The position numbers were made by a program, and so were the translations under genes. Under the pieces are notes generated by a model. That model saw only the letters and a program-made list of their open reading frames with translations. It did not search any database and was not told the origin of the DNA. Below, piece by piece: positions 48,065 to 56,596 of a stretch of DNA of 64,000 nt (position 1 is the stretch's first letter; each line of letters opens with the position of its first letter). Origin of the DNA: Cryobacterium flavum (GTDB lineage: Bacteria > Actinomycetota > Actinomycetes > Actinomycetales > Microbacteriaceae); assembly GCF_900103805.1 (NCBI RefSeq), contig NZ_FNIB01000004.1:124001-188000 (forward strand). The letters are read 5' to 3'.

Positions 48065-48191
48065 CAGATGACTGGGTAGGCCCCGCACAGAGCGTTATGC
48101 CGGAGGCGTACGGACTGCGCCCGCAGAACCGGCATAATTGATGGAACGCAACCCCGCGTCTTTCGGCGGGCGTGACGCACGAGGTGAGACT

Positions 48192-50447
48192 ATGACGGAC
48201 ACAACGACCCCCTCCCCGGCCTCGCTGCGCCGTCTGGTTCCTCGCATCTTCTCTCGGGCCCAGCCCGCCGGTGCTGTTGACCGCCTGATCAAGACGGTGC
48301 GGTTGAACCACCCGAAGGTCGACCTGTCGATCATCGAACGCGCGTATACCGCCGCCGAGCGAGCGCACGACGGACAGCTGCGTCGCAGCGGCGAGCCGTA
48401 CATCACCCACCCAGTCGCCGTGGCGCAGATTCTGGCCGACCTGGGCATCGGTACCAAAACCATTGCGGCCGCCCTGCTGCACGACACCGTCGAAGACACC
48501 GATTACACCCTCGACGCCCTGCGGGCCGACTTCGGCGATGAAATCGCCATGCTCGTCGATGGTGTCACCAAGCTCGACAAGGTGAAGTACGGCGACTCGA
48601 CCCAGGCCGAAACCGTGCGCAAGATGATCGTCGCGATGTCCAAGGACATTCGCGTCCTCATTATCAAACTTGCCGACCGGCTACACAACGCCCGCACCTG
48701 GGGCTTCGTTCCCAACGAATCCGCCGTGCGCAAGGCCACCGAGACCCTGGAGATCTACGCCCCTCTCGCGCACCGCCTGGGGATCCAGACGATCAAGTGG
48801 GAACTCGAGGACCTCTCCTTTGCGGTGCTGTACCCCAAGCTCTACGCCGAAATTGAAAGCCTGGTCAAGCAGCGTACTCCGCAGCGCGAAGAGTTCGTGC
48901 AACAGATCATCGACACCATCAACGACGATCTCAAATCGGCGCGCATTCGCGGCAAGGTTGCCGGTCGCCCCAAGCAGTACTACTCGATCTACCAGAAAAT
49001 GGTCGTGCGCGGCCGCGATTTCGACGAGATCTACGACCTCGTCGGTATTCGCGTGCTTGTGAACTCGGTGCGGGACTGCTATGCGGTGCTGGGATCCATG
49101 CATGCCCGCTGGACGCCGCTGCCCGGCCGGTTCAAGGACTATATTGCCACCCCGAAGTTCAACCTGTACCAGTCCCTGCACACCACCGTGCTCGGGCCGA
49201 GCGGTCGCGCGGTAGAAATTCAGATTCGCACGACCGAAATGCACCAGCGTGCCGAATTCGGTGTCGCCGCGCACTGGAAGTACAAGGAGCAGGTCAACGG
49301 CAAGAGCGCTGGCGGCCCCGGCCCGCAGAGCGATACCGATATGGCTTGGCTCGCCCATATTTCTGACTGGCAGGCCGAAACGGCCGACCCAGGCGAGTTC
49401 CTGGACTCCCTGCGGTACGAGATCGGTGCCAAAGAGGTTTATGTCTTCACGCCGAAGGGCCGGGTCATTGGCCTCCCGTCCGGCGCGACCCCGGTCGACT
49501 TTGCCTATGCGGTGCACACCGAGGTGGGACACCGCACCATGGGAGCCAAGGTCAACGGCCGGTTGGTGCCGTTGGAGAGCGAGCTGATCACCGGTGACGT
49601 GGTCGAGGTGTTCACCTCGAAAAACCCCGACTCCGGCCCGAGCAAAGACTGGCTGAACTTCGTCAAGAGCCCCAGGGCCCGCAACAAGATTCGGCAATGG
49701 TTCACAAAGGAACGCCGCGACGAGGCCATCGAGCAGGGCCGGGACGCGATCGCCCGCGCCATGCGCAAGCAGAACCTTCCGCTGCAGAAGCTGATGAACC
49801 AGGACTCGTTCGCGGAGGTCGCGGCTCAGCTTAAGTACGAAGATGTGTCGGCGCTTTATGCTGCCGTCGGTGAAGGTCACGTTTCAACCCAGTCAGTGCT
49901 CGAGAAGGTCGTCTCTTCGGTACAGAGCATCGAAGACAACGACAGCAACGACTTTCCGGTCGCCGCGCGCGGACGGCCGCAGACCACCCGCAACGGAGAT
50001 TCCGGAGTGCTGGTGCGCGGTGCACCGGACATTCTGGTCAAACTGGCCCGCTGCTGCACCCCGGTGCCCGGCGACAAAATCGTCGGATTCGTCACGCGCG
50101 GCGCAGGCGTCTCTGTGCATCAGGCCGCCTGCCACAATGTGCAGTCGTTGCTCAAAGAACCCGAGCGCATGATCGAGGTCGAGTGGGCGCCAACCTCGAA
50201 GAGTCTGTTCCTCGTGCACATCCAAATCGAAGCCCTTGACCGCTCCGGCCTGCTCTCCGACGTCACCCGGGTCTTGTCGGAGCACCACGTGAACATTCTT
50301 TCTGCCACCGTCAACACGTCGAGCGATCGCCTCGCGCTCAGCCGCTTCGTTTTTGAGATGGGGGACACCACCCACCTCGACCGCGTACTCAATGCCGTGC
50401 GTCGTATCGATGCCGTGTACGACGTGTACCGGGTTAGCGACGGCTAA
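48192..50447 (+). CDS. rsh: Bifunctional (p)ppGpp synthetase/hydrolase (RelA/SpoT homologue)
   Basis: ATG at 48192 behind GAGGTGAG gives 751 residues. The long RSH layout is complete: HD hydrolase domain (about 45-200) with HDTVEDTDYTLDAL near 97 (the intact HDxxED indicates hydrolase capacity); synthetase domain (about 240-350) with RGKVAGRPKQYYSIYQKM and RGRDFDEIYDLVGIRV near 273; TGS domain starting VYVFTPKGRVIGLPSGATPVDFAYAVHTE; and a C-terminal zinc-finger/ACT region with ARCCTPVPGDKIVGFVTRG and HIQIEALDRSGLLSDVTRVLSEH. It makes and degrades ppGpp in response to amino-acid starvation. The 3' end overlaps the convergent AbiEi-like gene by 4 bp. Confidence 0.97.
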   Translation: MTDTTTPSPASLRRLVPRIFSRAQPAGAVDRLIKTVRLNHPKVDLSIIERAYTAAERAHDGQLRRSGEPYITHPVAVAQILADLGIGTKTIAAALLHDTVEDTDYTLDALRADFGDEIAMLVDGVTKLDKVKYGDSTQAETVRKMIVAMSKDIRVLIIKLADRLHNARTWGFVPNESAVRKATETLEIYAPLAHRLGIQTIKWELEDLSFAVLYPKLYAEIESLVKQRTPQREEFVQQIIDTINDDLKSARIRGKVAGRPKQYYSIYQKMVVRGRDFDEIYDLVGIRVLVNSVRDCYAVLGSMHARWTPLPGRFKDYIATPKFNLYQSLHTTVLGPSGRAVEIQIRTTEMHQRAEFGVAAHWKYKEQVNGKSAGGPGPQSDTDMAWLAHISDWQAETADPGEFLDSLRYEIGAKEVYVFTPKGRVIGLPSGATPVDFAYAVHTEVGHRTMGAKVNGRLVPLESELITGDVVEVFTSKNPDSGPSKDWLNFVKSPRARNKIRQWFTKERRDEAIEQGRDAIARAMRKQNLPLQKLMNQDSFAEVAAQLKYEDVSALYAAVGEGHVSTQSVLEKVVSSVQSIEDNDSNDFPVAARGRPQTTRNGDSGVLVRGAPDILVKLARCCTPVPGDKIVGFVTRGAGVSVHQAACHNVQSLLKEPERMIEVEWAPTSKSLFLVHIQIEALDRSGLLSDVTRVLSEHHVNILSATVNTSSDRLALSRFVFEMGDTTHLDRVLNAVRRIDAVYDVYRVSDG

Positions 50448-51058
50448 CCTGCGGTCCTGCGCGCGCAGCCCTGCTGGCGCAGCGCAAACAGTGGTGTGCT
50501 GACGGCCGTGAAGCGCGCGACAGCGAGAGCGCTGTGAGCGGGGCTGCCTCGCTTGCAGAGGCGGATGGCGGCCGACACGTCGGGGTACTGGCCGTAGTGC
50601 AGGAGGCGGGCCAGGAGGGCACTCAGCTCTGACGTGGTCGATGGTGACATCGCCGGCGGTGAAACCGCATAGCGGGCGAGATCGACGGCGGTGCGCAGGG
50701 GAGTGGTGACCCGCACCCCCGAGATGGTGCGCACGTCATCGGGCGTTCGCACAATTTCACGCACCGATGCCCGAGCCGACCACACGGTGGTGGCACGCGC
50801 GCCGATCAATACACAGAACTGGTGGCGCCGCGGCTCCGGCGTGACGCCGTAGATCCACGCGGCGGTGAGCTGCTCGGCGATGGCGCGGGGCGGGACCAGC
50901 TGGCCGGCGGCGATCGCGCGGGTATCGCATCCGTCTATTTCATCGATCACGCACCAGGAGTCCGCGATCTGAAAGACCTGGCCGTCGAGGCGGGCGGCGT
51001 AGAGCTCGGCCAGTGGCAGGTCGTTGAGGGTGAGCGGGCGCCCCGGTGGATTCGTCAT
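50444..51058 (-). CDS. AbiEi-like antitoxin family protein (orphan)
   Basis: A 204-residue protein starting MTNPPGRPLTLNDLP. Blocks such as LVPPRAIAEQLTAAWIYGV, the charged segment around ARATTVWSARASVREIVR, RTPDDVRTISGVRVTTPLRTAVDLARYA resemble the AbiEi (type IV toxin-antitoxin antitoxin) proteins of actinobacteria and the N-terminal part of DUF559 proteins. No AbiEii nucleotidyltransferase toxin is encoded next to it and no DUF559 nuclease domain follows, so it would be a lone member or a regulator with a different role. Function is not proven. Its 3' end overlaps the RelA/SpoT gene by 4 bp, convergent. Confidence 0.62.
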   Translation of the reverse strand: MTNPPGRPLTLNDLPLAELYAARLDGQVFQIADSWCVIDEIDGCDTRAIAAGQLVPPRAIAEQLTAAWIYGVTPEPRRHQFCVLIGARATTVWSARASVREIVRTPDDVRTISGVRVTTPLRTAVDLARYAVSPPAMSPSTTSELSALLARLLHYGQYPDVSAAIRLCKRGSPAHSALAVARFTAVSTPLFALRQQGCARRTAG

Positions 51059-51175
51059 GCCACCAGAGTGACGCTTAACCAGGTCCAGGCCCCCGAAGGA
51101 GCCTGGATCTGTGGAGAAGCTGGTTGCGTGCGCCGAGTGTGGATAACTAAGTGCCTGCGTGCAAGTGCCTGCCGG

Positions 51176-52417
51176 TTACTGGCCGATCGCCTTGAGCCAG
51201 GCCTTACGGGCCTCGAGCGCTTCGGTGGCGTCCTTGATGGCCCGGGCGTTCTGGCCCTCCTGCGCGGTAGCCAGCTCGGCCTCGAGCTTGGCGATCGCGT
51301 CGTTCAGCTGCCCGGCCAGACCCTCGGTGCGAGCCTTGGTCTCCGGGTTGTTGCGCTTCCAGTGATCGTCATCGAGCTTGCGCACGACTGCTTCCACCTT
51401 GCGCAGGCGATCCTCGATCGGCTTGACCTGATCCCGCGGGACCTTGCCGATGTCATCCCACTTGCGCTGGATCAAGGTGAGCGTGTCGCGAGCGGCGTTG
51501 CGGTCGGTGGTAGTGAGCAGGGTCTCGGCCTGCGTGAGCAATTCGAGTTTGACTACCAGGTTCGCCGAGAACTCCTCGTTGTCCTGGGCTTCAACTTCAC
51601 TCTTAACGGAGTAGAGCACGTCGCCGGCAGCTTTGAACTTGGCCCACATGGCGTCGTCCTGCTTCTTGCCGCTGCGGCCAGCCTTCTTCCACTCATCGAG
51701 CAGGTTGCGATACGACGAAACCCCATCGGCACCCTGGGGGGCGAGGGCCTCAGCCTGTTCGATCAGGTGCTGCTTCTTGGTGCGCACGTCTTTGTGGGCG
51801 CTGTCGAGCTCGGCGAAGAACGCCTTACGGTTCTGCTCGATCGTGGTGCGTGCGGCCCGGAAGCGCTTCCACAGGTCGTTGGCCTCGCCCTTGGGAATGC
51901 GCGGGGCGTCGTGCTGGTGTGCCTGCCACTTGGCGAACAGGGCGTCAAGAGCGGCGCTGGTCTGCTTCCACTGCGTCTTGGCCGGATCTTCGGCGGCGAG
52001 ACGCTCGGCCTCGGTCACGATCTCGGCCCGCTCAGCGACGGCGGCAGCGGATGCGGCCTTGGTCTCGATGCTCTGCTGCTCGGTGAGCTCACTGACAGCA
52101 CCGCCGAGAGCGCCGAGGCGCTCGGCCAGGGCGGCGAGGTTTCCGACCGCGTTGGCATTGGCGACGGCAACTTTGAGGTTGGCGACCGACTTGGCGATGT
52201 CTGCGGCCGGAGCGCCACCCTTCGCACGTTGCTCGAGCAGGGTGACCTGCCCGTTGAGCTCAACGTACTTACGCTCGAAGTAGGCCAGGGCCTCTTCCGG
52301 AGTGGCATCCGGGTACTGACCGACGGCGCGTTCGCCGTCTGCCTCGCGCACGTAAACCGTGCCGGTTTCGTCTACGCGACCCCATGGTTGCTGATCTGTC
52401 GTAGTCAAGAGCCTCAC
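51176..52417 (-). CDS. DUF349 domain-containing coiled-coil protein
   Basis: The 413-residue protein is highly helical and charged. After an N-terminal segment with WGRVDETGTVYVREADGERAVGQYPDATPEEALAYFERKYVEL (shared by actinobacterial members), it contains repeated DUF349 units marked by WKQTSAALDALFAKWQAHQH, LWKRFRAARTTIEQNRKAFFAEL, LLDEWKKAGRSGKKQDDAMWAKFKAAGDVLY and LTLIQRKWDDIGKVPRDQVKPIEDRLRKVE. DUF349 proteins are of uncertain function; long coiled coils suggest a structural or scaffolding role. It is transcribed alone behind an AT-rich upstream region containing a 12-bp palindrome. Confidence 0.9.
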   Translation of the reverse strand: MRLLTTTDQQPWGRVDETGTVYVREADGERAVGQYPDATPEEALAYFERKYVELNGQVTLLEQRAKGGAPAADIAKSVANLKVAVANANAVGNLAALAERLGALGGAVSELTEQQSIETKAASAAAVAERAEIVTEAERLAAEDPAKTQWKQTSAALDALFAKWQAHQHDAPRIPKGEANDLWKRFRAARTTIEQNRKAFFAELDSAHKDVRTKKQHLIEQAEALAPQGADGVSSYRNLLDEWKKAGRSGKKQDDAMWAKFKAAGDVLYSVKSEVEAQDNEEFSANLVVKLELLTQAETLLTTTDRNAARDTLTLIQRKWDDIGKVPRDQVKPIEDRLRKVEAVVRKLDDDHWKRNNPETKARTEGLAGQLNDAIAKLEAELATAQEGQNARAIKDATEALEARKAWLKAIGQ

Positions 52418-52487
52418 CTTTGCTGAGTTGTTGTGTGTGGATCCGCGGGAGTGAAGAGTGCGGAACCTAAGAAATACCCTGATAAGC

Positions 52488-52499
52488 CTATTGCAATAG
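52488..52499. promoter_or_regulatory. 12-bp palindrome upstream of the DUF349 gene
   Basis: CTATTGCAATAG is a perfect palindrome in the 102-bp gap between the DUF349 gene start and the cyclophilin gene stop. It lies about 70 bp upstream of the DUF349 ATG in an AT-rich stretch and could be part of a promoter or an operator; TTGCAA inside it resembles a -35 element. Confidence 0.35.
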
Positions 52500-52519
52500 C
52501 GCAGGGGTGACGATCGATC

Positions 52520-53320
52520 CTACTGAAGTGTTAAGCCCGTGATCGTCGTTGGCACCGTCGGGGCGCCGTCGCCGGAGCCGTCCGCGGTGCCGGCATCCGT
52601 GATCTGGGCCTTGAGCTCGTCCAGTCCGCTCGTGACGTGACCGAGCACGGTGTAGCCGCCGCCCGCGTCGGAGGAGATAGTCGTGTCGTCGTAGACCACG
52701 AAGAATTGGCTTCCCATGCTGTATCCGTTGCCGCCCTGGCGAGCCATGGCGAGGGTACCGGCCGGGTAGACGTTATCGGCCGGAGCGTTTTCGACCGGAC
52801 CATAGCTGTAACCGGGACCGCCGGATCCGTCGCCGGCGGGATCGCCGCACTGCAGTACGAAGAAGCCGCCGTCGGTTAGGCGGTGGCAGCTCACGCCGGT
52901 ATAGAACCCGCTCTGGGCGAGGCTGACCGTGGACGAGACGCCCTGGGGCGCGCGCGCGCCGTCCAGCTCGATGCCGAGGTTGACATCGTTGAGGCTCAGG
53001 GTGCCGGTCCAGGTGCGCCCCTCGGCGATAGTGCTTGCGGGCACGTCGCCGGTGTTGGCACCGGCCGCTGCCGTGGGCGTCGGCGTTGGACTGGACGTTG
53101 TAGCTGCCGTCGGCGCCGGGGTACCCGGGCCGCCAGCGAAGTAGAACACCTGGGCGATCACGATCAAGGTCAGCACCACGAGGAGTCCGCCACCGGCGAT
53201 CAGGTTGTCCCGCACGCGCCGCTTCGTCTGGTGCTCGTGCACCGCCCGTCGGGCCTGGTAGGAACGAACACGTCCGCGCTCTTCACGTGCCGCACGCTCG
53301 AGCTTGTAATTCGAAGCCAC
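52520..53320 (-). CDS. Membrane-anchored cyclophilin-type peptidyl-prolyl isomerase
   Basis: GTG at 53320 follows GGAGGGG by 7 bases and gives 266 residues. The N-terminus is highly basic (YKLERAAREERGRVRSYQARRAVHEHQTKRR), followed by a membrane helix (about 43-63) and a Thr/Pro/Ala linker. The cyclophilin domain begins about residue 95, with VSLAQSGFYTGVSCHRLTDGGFFVLQCGDPAGDGSGGPGY, and continues with TLAMARQGGNGYSMGSQFFVVYDDT and VLGHVTSGLDEL. The catalytic Arg and Phe of cyclophilins fall in CHRL and SQFFVV. It should catalyse proline isomerisation outside the cytoplasm. Orientation of the anchor is inferred from the positive-inside rule. Confidence 0.9.
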   Translation of the reverse strand: MASNYKLERAAREERGRVRSYQARRAVHEHQTKRRVRDNLIAGGGLLVVLTLIVIAQVFYFAGGPGTPAPTAATTSSPTPTPTAAAGANTGDVPASTIAEGRTWTGTLSLNDVNLGIELDGARAPQGVSSTVSLAQSGFYTGVSCHRLTDGGFFVLQCGDPAGDGSGGPGYSYGPVENAPADNVYPAGTLAMARQGGNGYSMGSQFFVVYDDTTISSDAGGGYTVLGHVTSGLDELKAQITDAGTADGSGDGAPTVPTTITGLTLQ

Positions 53321-53426
53321 TTGGAACCCCTCCAGGGCCGTCGGGGTTGGCGACGACCGGACAAAACGTGACCGTACGCCAACGCGGCCGACCTCGTAGA
53401 ACTCTCTCACAAACTACGCTGGAGGA

Positions 53427-54767
53427 ATGTCGGATGCTCAACAGGGTCTGCGGAGTGGCCAGGCCCCCCTCGCCGTACGAATGCGCCCGAAAACCCTGGA
53501 CGAGGTGGCCGGCCAGCGTCATCTGCTCACCCCGGGGTCGCCCCTGGTTAGTCTGGCCAGCGACAAGACCGGGGAGCGCGGCAGCGTATCGGTCATTCTC
53601 TGGGGACCGCCCGGAACCGGCAAGACCACGCTCGCGCAGGCGATCGCGCACAGTTCCGGACGTCGTTTCGTCGAACTCTCTGCCGTGACGGCCGGCGTGC
53701 GCGACGTGCGACAGGTGATGGAAGACGCCCGAACCAACCGCGACCTCTACGGTCTCGCGACGGTGCTGTTTCTCGATGAGATCCACCGCTTCTCCAAGGC
53801 CCAGCAAGACACCCTGCTGCCAGGGGTCGAGAACGGCGTCGTCATCCTGGTCGCCGCGACGACCGAAAATCCGTCGTTTTCGATCATTTCGCCCCTGCTG
53901 TCTCGTTCTCTGCTGCTCACCCTCGAAGTTCTCAGCGACGACGACCTTGGCATCGTCGTCGATCGTGCCGTCACGGATGCGCGCGGGTTGGCCGACCGGT
54001 TCGAACTCGAGTCAGAGGCCCGCGGCGCGATCATTCGCCTGGCCTCCGGGGATGCGCGGCGGGCGCTGACGGCGCTGGAGGCGGCATCCGTTTCGGCGGA
54101 ATCGACGCTCGAACCCGGCGCGACCGGCAAGCCCGTCATCACGACCGACATCGTCTCGCTCGCCGTTGATCGTGCGCTGCTGCGCTATGACCGCAATGGC
54201 GACGAGCACTACGACGTGATCAGCGCGTTCATCAAATCGGTGCGCGGCAGTGACGTCGACGCCGCGCTGCACTATCTGGCGCGCATGATCGAGGCCGGCG
54301 AAGACCCGCGCTACATCTGCCGCCGCATCATCGTCCTCGCCTCCGAAGACATCGGCATGGCCGACCCGCAATCGCTCCTCATCGCCGTCGCCGCCGCCGA
54401 TGCCGTCGCGCTGATCGGCATGCCCGAAGGTCGTATTCCGCTCGCCCAGGCCGTTGTGCACCTCGCGACGGCCCCCAAGTCGAACGCGGCCTACATGGCG
54501 CTCGATGCTGCCATAGCGGATGTCCGCGCCGGCAAGATGGGCCGCGTGCCCAAGGGCATGCGCGACGCGCACTACCCGGGCGCCAAACGCCTCGGCCACG
54601 GCAAAGGCTACGTCTACCCGCACAACGACCCCCTCGGTGTCGTCGCTCAGCAATACCCGCCGACCGAACTGAAAACCACCCAGTATTACGTGCCGACCGA
54701 GCACGGGCACGAGCGCGACATCCACGCTCGTCTCCTGAAAATCCGCCGCATAGTCCGCAACGAATAG
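53427..54767 (+). CDS. rarA: Replication-associated recombination protein RarA (MgsA)
   Basis: This 446-residue AAA+ protein starts [11 protein letters not shown] and has [16 protein letters not shown], Walker [18 protein letters not shown], Walker [26 protein letters not shown], and sensor [17 protein letters not shown]. The C-terminal MgsA domain includes [54 protein letters not shown] and [16 protein letters not shown]. RarA acts at stalled replication forks and gaps. It is divergent from the cyclophilin gene and alone in its unit. Confidence 0.96.
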   Translation: MSDAQQGLRSGQAPLAVRMRPKTLDEVAGQRHLLTPGSPLVSLASDKTGERGSVSVILWGPPGTGKTTLAQAIAHSSGRRFVELSAVTAGVRDVRQVMEDARTNRDLYGLATVLFLDEIHRFSKAQQDTLLPGVENGVVILVAATTENPSFSIISPLLSRSLLLTLEVLSDDDLGIVVDRAVTDARGLADRFELESEARGAIIRLASGDARRALTALEAASVSAESTLEPGATGKPVITTDIVSLAVDRALLRYDRNGDEHYDVISAFIKSVRGSDVDAALHYLARMIEAGEDPRYICRRIIVLASEDIGMADPQSLLIAVAAADAVALIGMPEGRIPLAQAVVHLATAPKSNAAYMALDAAIADVRAGKMGRVPKGMRDAHYPGAKRLGHGKGYVYPHNDPLGVVAQQYPPTELKTTQYYVPTEHGHERDIHARLLKIRRIVRNE

Positions 54768-55109
54768 ATTCGTGACTCAGCTCTGAACTTGCGGCGGCGG
54801 GGGATTCTCCGCGGGGTTGCGAGTTTCGCGGAGTGTCCTGCGCACCCGCGATGTTTGAGCGAGGAGCGGATGATCCCTCGACGACGCCCGCCTCGGGAAC
54901 GCGAGGCGAAGCATCCGCTCTGTGCTAATCTTGCCTCTGCCTACAACTGGTTTCGGCATGCGGCTGCGTCCGTTTCCAGTTTGGAGGGGTTTCGTTCTGT
55001 AGCCGAACGTCCCATGGCACCCAATCCTCTGATCTCCCATGACGTTTGTGCTGTAGAAACACGCACTCGCCCTGGTATCCCTGTTATTGAGTCCGATTGA
55101 AAGGAAACC
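54768..55109. other. 342-bp region between rarA and rpsD with rpsD promoter and leader
   Basis: No credible coding sequence; the frames seen here have no family match. A 7-bp hairpin (CGCCTCG/CGAGGCG at 54889-54908) precedes an extended -10-like element (TGCTAATCT at 54923-54931). From there a leader of about 170 nt runs to the rpsD start at 55110, which has GAAAGGAAA as ribosome binding site. The length suggests a structured leader, but I cannot show S4 binding. Confidence 0.5.
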
Positions 55110-55739
55110 GTGTCTACCAAGTCACGTACCCGCAGTAAAACTCGCCTCTCGCGCGCCCTGGGCATTGCCCTCACGCCGAAGGCAGCCCGCTTCCTTGAGA
55201 AGCGCCCCTATGCACCCGGTGAGCACGGCCGCACCAAGCGCAAGACCGATTCGGACTATGCCGTTCGTCTGCGCGAAAAGCAGCGCTTACGCGCCCAGTA
55301 CGGCATCCGCGAAGCCCAGCTCAAGATTGCCTTCGAGCAGGCTCGTCGTCGTCAGGGACTGACCGGTGAGAACCTCGTCGAGATCCTCGAGACGCGTCTC
55401 GACGCCCTCCTCGTGCGTTCGGCCATCGCCCGCACCACCGCTCAGGCGCGCCAGATGATCGTGCACCGTCACATCCTCGTCGACGGAGAGCTCGTCGACC
55501 GGCCCTCCTTCCGCGTGAAGCCGGGCCAGCTCATGCACGTCAAGGCTCGCAGCGAGGGCATGGAGCCCTTCCAGGTTGCAGCAGCCGGCGGCCACGTCGA
55601 CCTGCTTCCCAAGCTCCCGCCGTACCTCGAGGTAGAGCTCGACAAGCTGCAGGCACGCCTCGTGCGCGCCCCGAAGCGCATCGAGATCCCCGTGACCTGT
55701 GAAGTTCAGCTCGTCGTGGAGTACTACGCAGCTCGCTAG
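55110..55739 (+). CDS. rpsD: 30S ribosomal protein S4
   Basis: GTG at 55110 behind GAAAGGAAA; 209 residues. S4 is a primary binder of 16S rRNA that starts small-subunit assembly and helps form the mRNA entry and decoding region. It has RSKTRLSRALGIALTPKAARFLEKRPYAPGEHG, the conserved KLREKQRLRAQYGIREAQLK segment (as VRLREKQRLRAQYG), and the S4 RNA-binding domain ETRLDALLVRSAIARTTAQARQMIVHRHILVDGELVDRPSFRV. The N-terminal zinc-finger cysteines of some S4 proteins are absent. It is not in the alpha operon, which is common for actinobacteria of this group. A strong terminator follows. Confidence 0.98.
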   Translation: MSTKSRTRSKTRLSRALGIALTPKAARFLEKRPYAPGEHGRTKRKTDSDYAVRLREKQRLRAQYGIREAQLKIAFEQARRRQGLTGENLVEILETRLDALLVRSAIARTTAQARQMIVHRHILVDGELVDRPSFRVKPGQLMHVKARSEGMEPFQVAAAGGHVDLLPKLPPYLEVELDKLQARLVRAPKRIEIPVTCEVQLVVEYYAAR

Positions 55740-55755
55740 TCCAACCGGTACGCTG

Positions 55756-55790
55756 AAGGGCGGATCACCTCAGGGTGATCCGCCCTTTTT
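55756..55790 (+). terminator. Intrinsic terminator after rpsD
   Basis: A perfect 14-bp stem (55756-55769 with 55774-55787, loop TCAG) ends in a run of five T residues, 16 bp after the rpsD stop. It isolates rpsD from the DUF948 gene. Confidence 0.95.
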
Positions 55791-55836
55791 GTATACCCGG
55801 GCTCCGCAGGGGCCCCTCGAACTGAGTGGAGTCACC

Positions 55837-56208
55837 GTGTCAGGTGGAGATATTGCCGGCCTCATCGCCGCCGGCGTGTTCGCGATTCTGGTCGCTGTCA
55901 TCGCTATTCCCTTGGTCAAACTGGGCCGCGTGTTCGATGAGACCACCGCCGCCATCCATGAACTCAGCGAGGGAATCACCCCGATGCTGACCGAGACGAC
56001 CGAGACCATCCGTTCTACCAACCAGCAACTGGCCAGGGTCGACACCATCACGAGCAACGTAGCGGATGTCACCGGCAACGTCTCGGCGCTGGTCGCGTTG
56101 TTCGCGGCCACGGTCGGCGGGCCGTTGATCAAGTTCGCCGGTTTCTCAGCCGGCGTCCGGGCGGCCTTTCGCGCCGGGCGGCCGCGGCCTCGGCGTAATC
56201 GGGGTTGA
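55837..56208 (+). CDS. DUF948 domain-containing membrane protein
   Basis: GTG at 55837 (VSGGDIAGLIAAG, TGGAG upstream) gives 123 residues; the frame extends back into rpsD but that part is unrelated. One N-terminal membrane helix (IAGLIAAGVFAILVAVIAIPLVKLG) is followed by a helical region rich in Thr, Val and Asn (TTAAIHELSEGITPMLTETTETIRSTNQQLARVDTITSNVADVTGNVSALV), the DUF948 pattern also seen in general-stress proteins such as YtxG. Function unknown. It is followed by a small membrane protein gene 84 bp downstream and then alaS, a layout seen in related actinobacteria. Confidence 0.85.
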   Translation: MSGGDIAGLIAAGVFAILVAVIAIPLVKLGRVFDETTAAIHELSEGITPMLTETTETIRSTNQQLARVDTITSNVADVTGNVSALVALFAATVGGPLIKFAGFSAGVRAAFRAGRPRPRRNRG

Positions 56209-56291
56209 CCGGCTACTCTGGAGACGGCGCTGATATTCTCGCGCCCGACTTATCGATAGCTACGGCTAGACCAGATTCAGGGAGAAGTGCC

Positions 56292-56525
56292 ATGAAGAAC
56301 GTCATCTGGTTGGTCATCGGCGTGGCCGCGGGCTTCGTGGTGGCCCACGAGGTCAACAAGACCCAGCAGGGCAAGCAGTTCTTCACGGAACTTGATACCA
56401 AGGCCCGCGAGTTCGGCGAGGCCATCTCGGAGGGCTACCGCCAGCGCGAGGCCGAGCTGCACGCCGCGCTCGGCGACGTCGCCGCTGATGCCGCGGGTGA
56501 CGCACCGGCGGCCAGCGCGCCGTAG
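56292..56525 (+). CDS. Small single-pass membrane protein upstream of alaS
   Basis: ATG at 56292 with GGGAGAAG upstream gives only 77 residues. It has one N-terminal helix (VIWLVIGVAAGFVVAHEVN) and a charged amphipathic stretch (GKQFFTELDTKAREFGEAISEGYRQREAELHAAL) with an Ala-rich tail. I do not recognise a named family. Its place after DUF948 and before alaS, with close spacing, suggests co-transcription. The charged segment could lie along the membrane or form a coiled coil. Confidence 0.75.
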   Translation: MKNVIWLVIGVAAGFVVAHEVNKTQQGKQFFTELDTKAREFGEAISEGYRQREAELHAALGDVAADAAGDAPAASAP

Positions 56526-56596
56526 GCATCCGCTCGACTCAGGCATACCGTTTCACCGCACCACCACATTCATGCACGACAAAAGCTACGGACACC

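Noticed and set aside
54777..55040. 87-codon minus-strand frame before rpsD
   Set aside because: No ribosome binding site, no family, and it overlaps the presumed rpsD promoter and leader.
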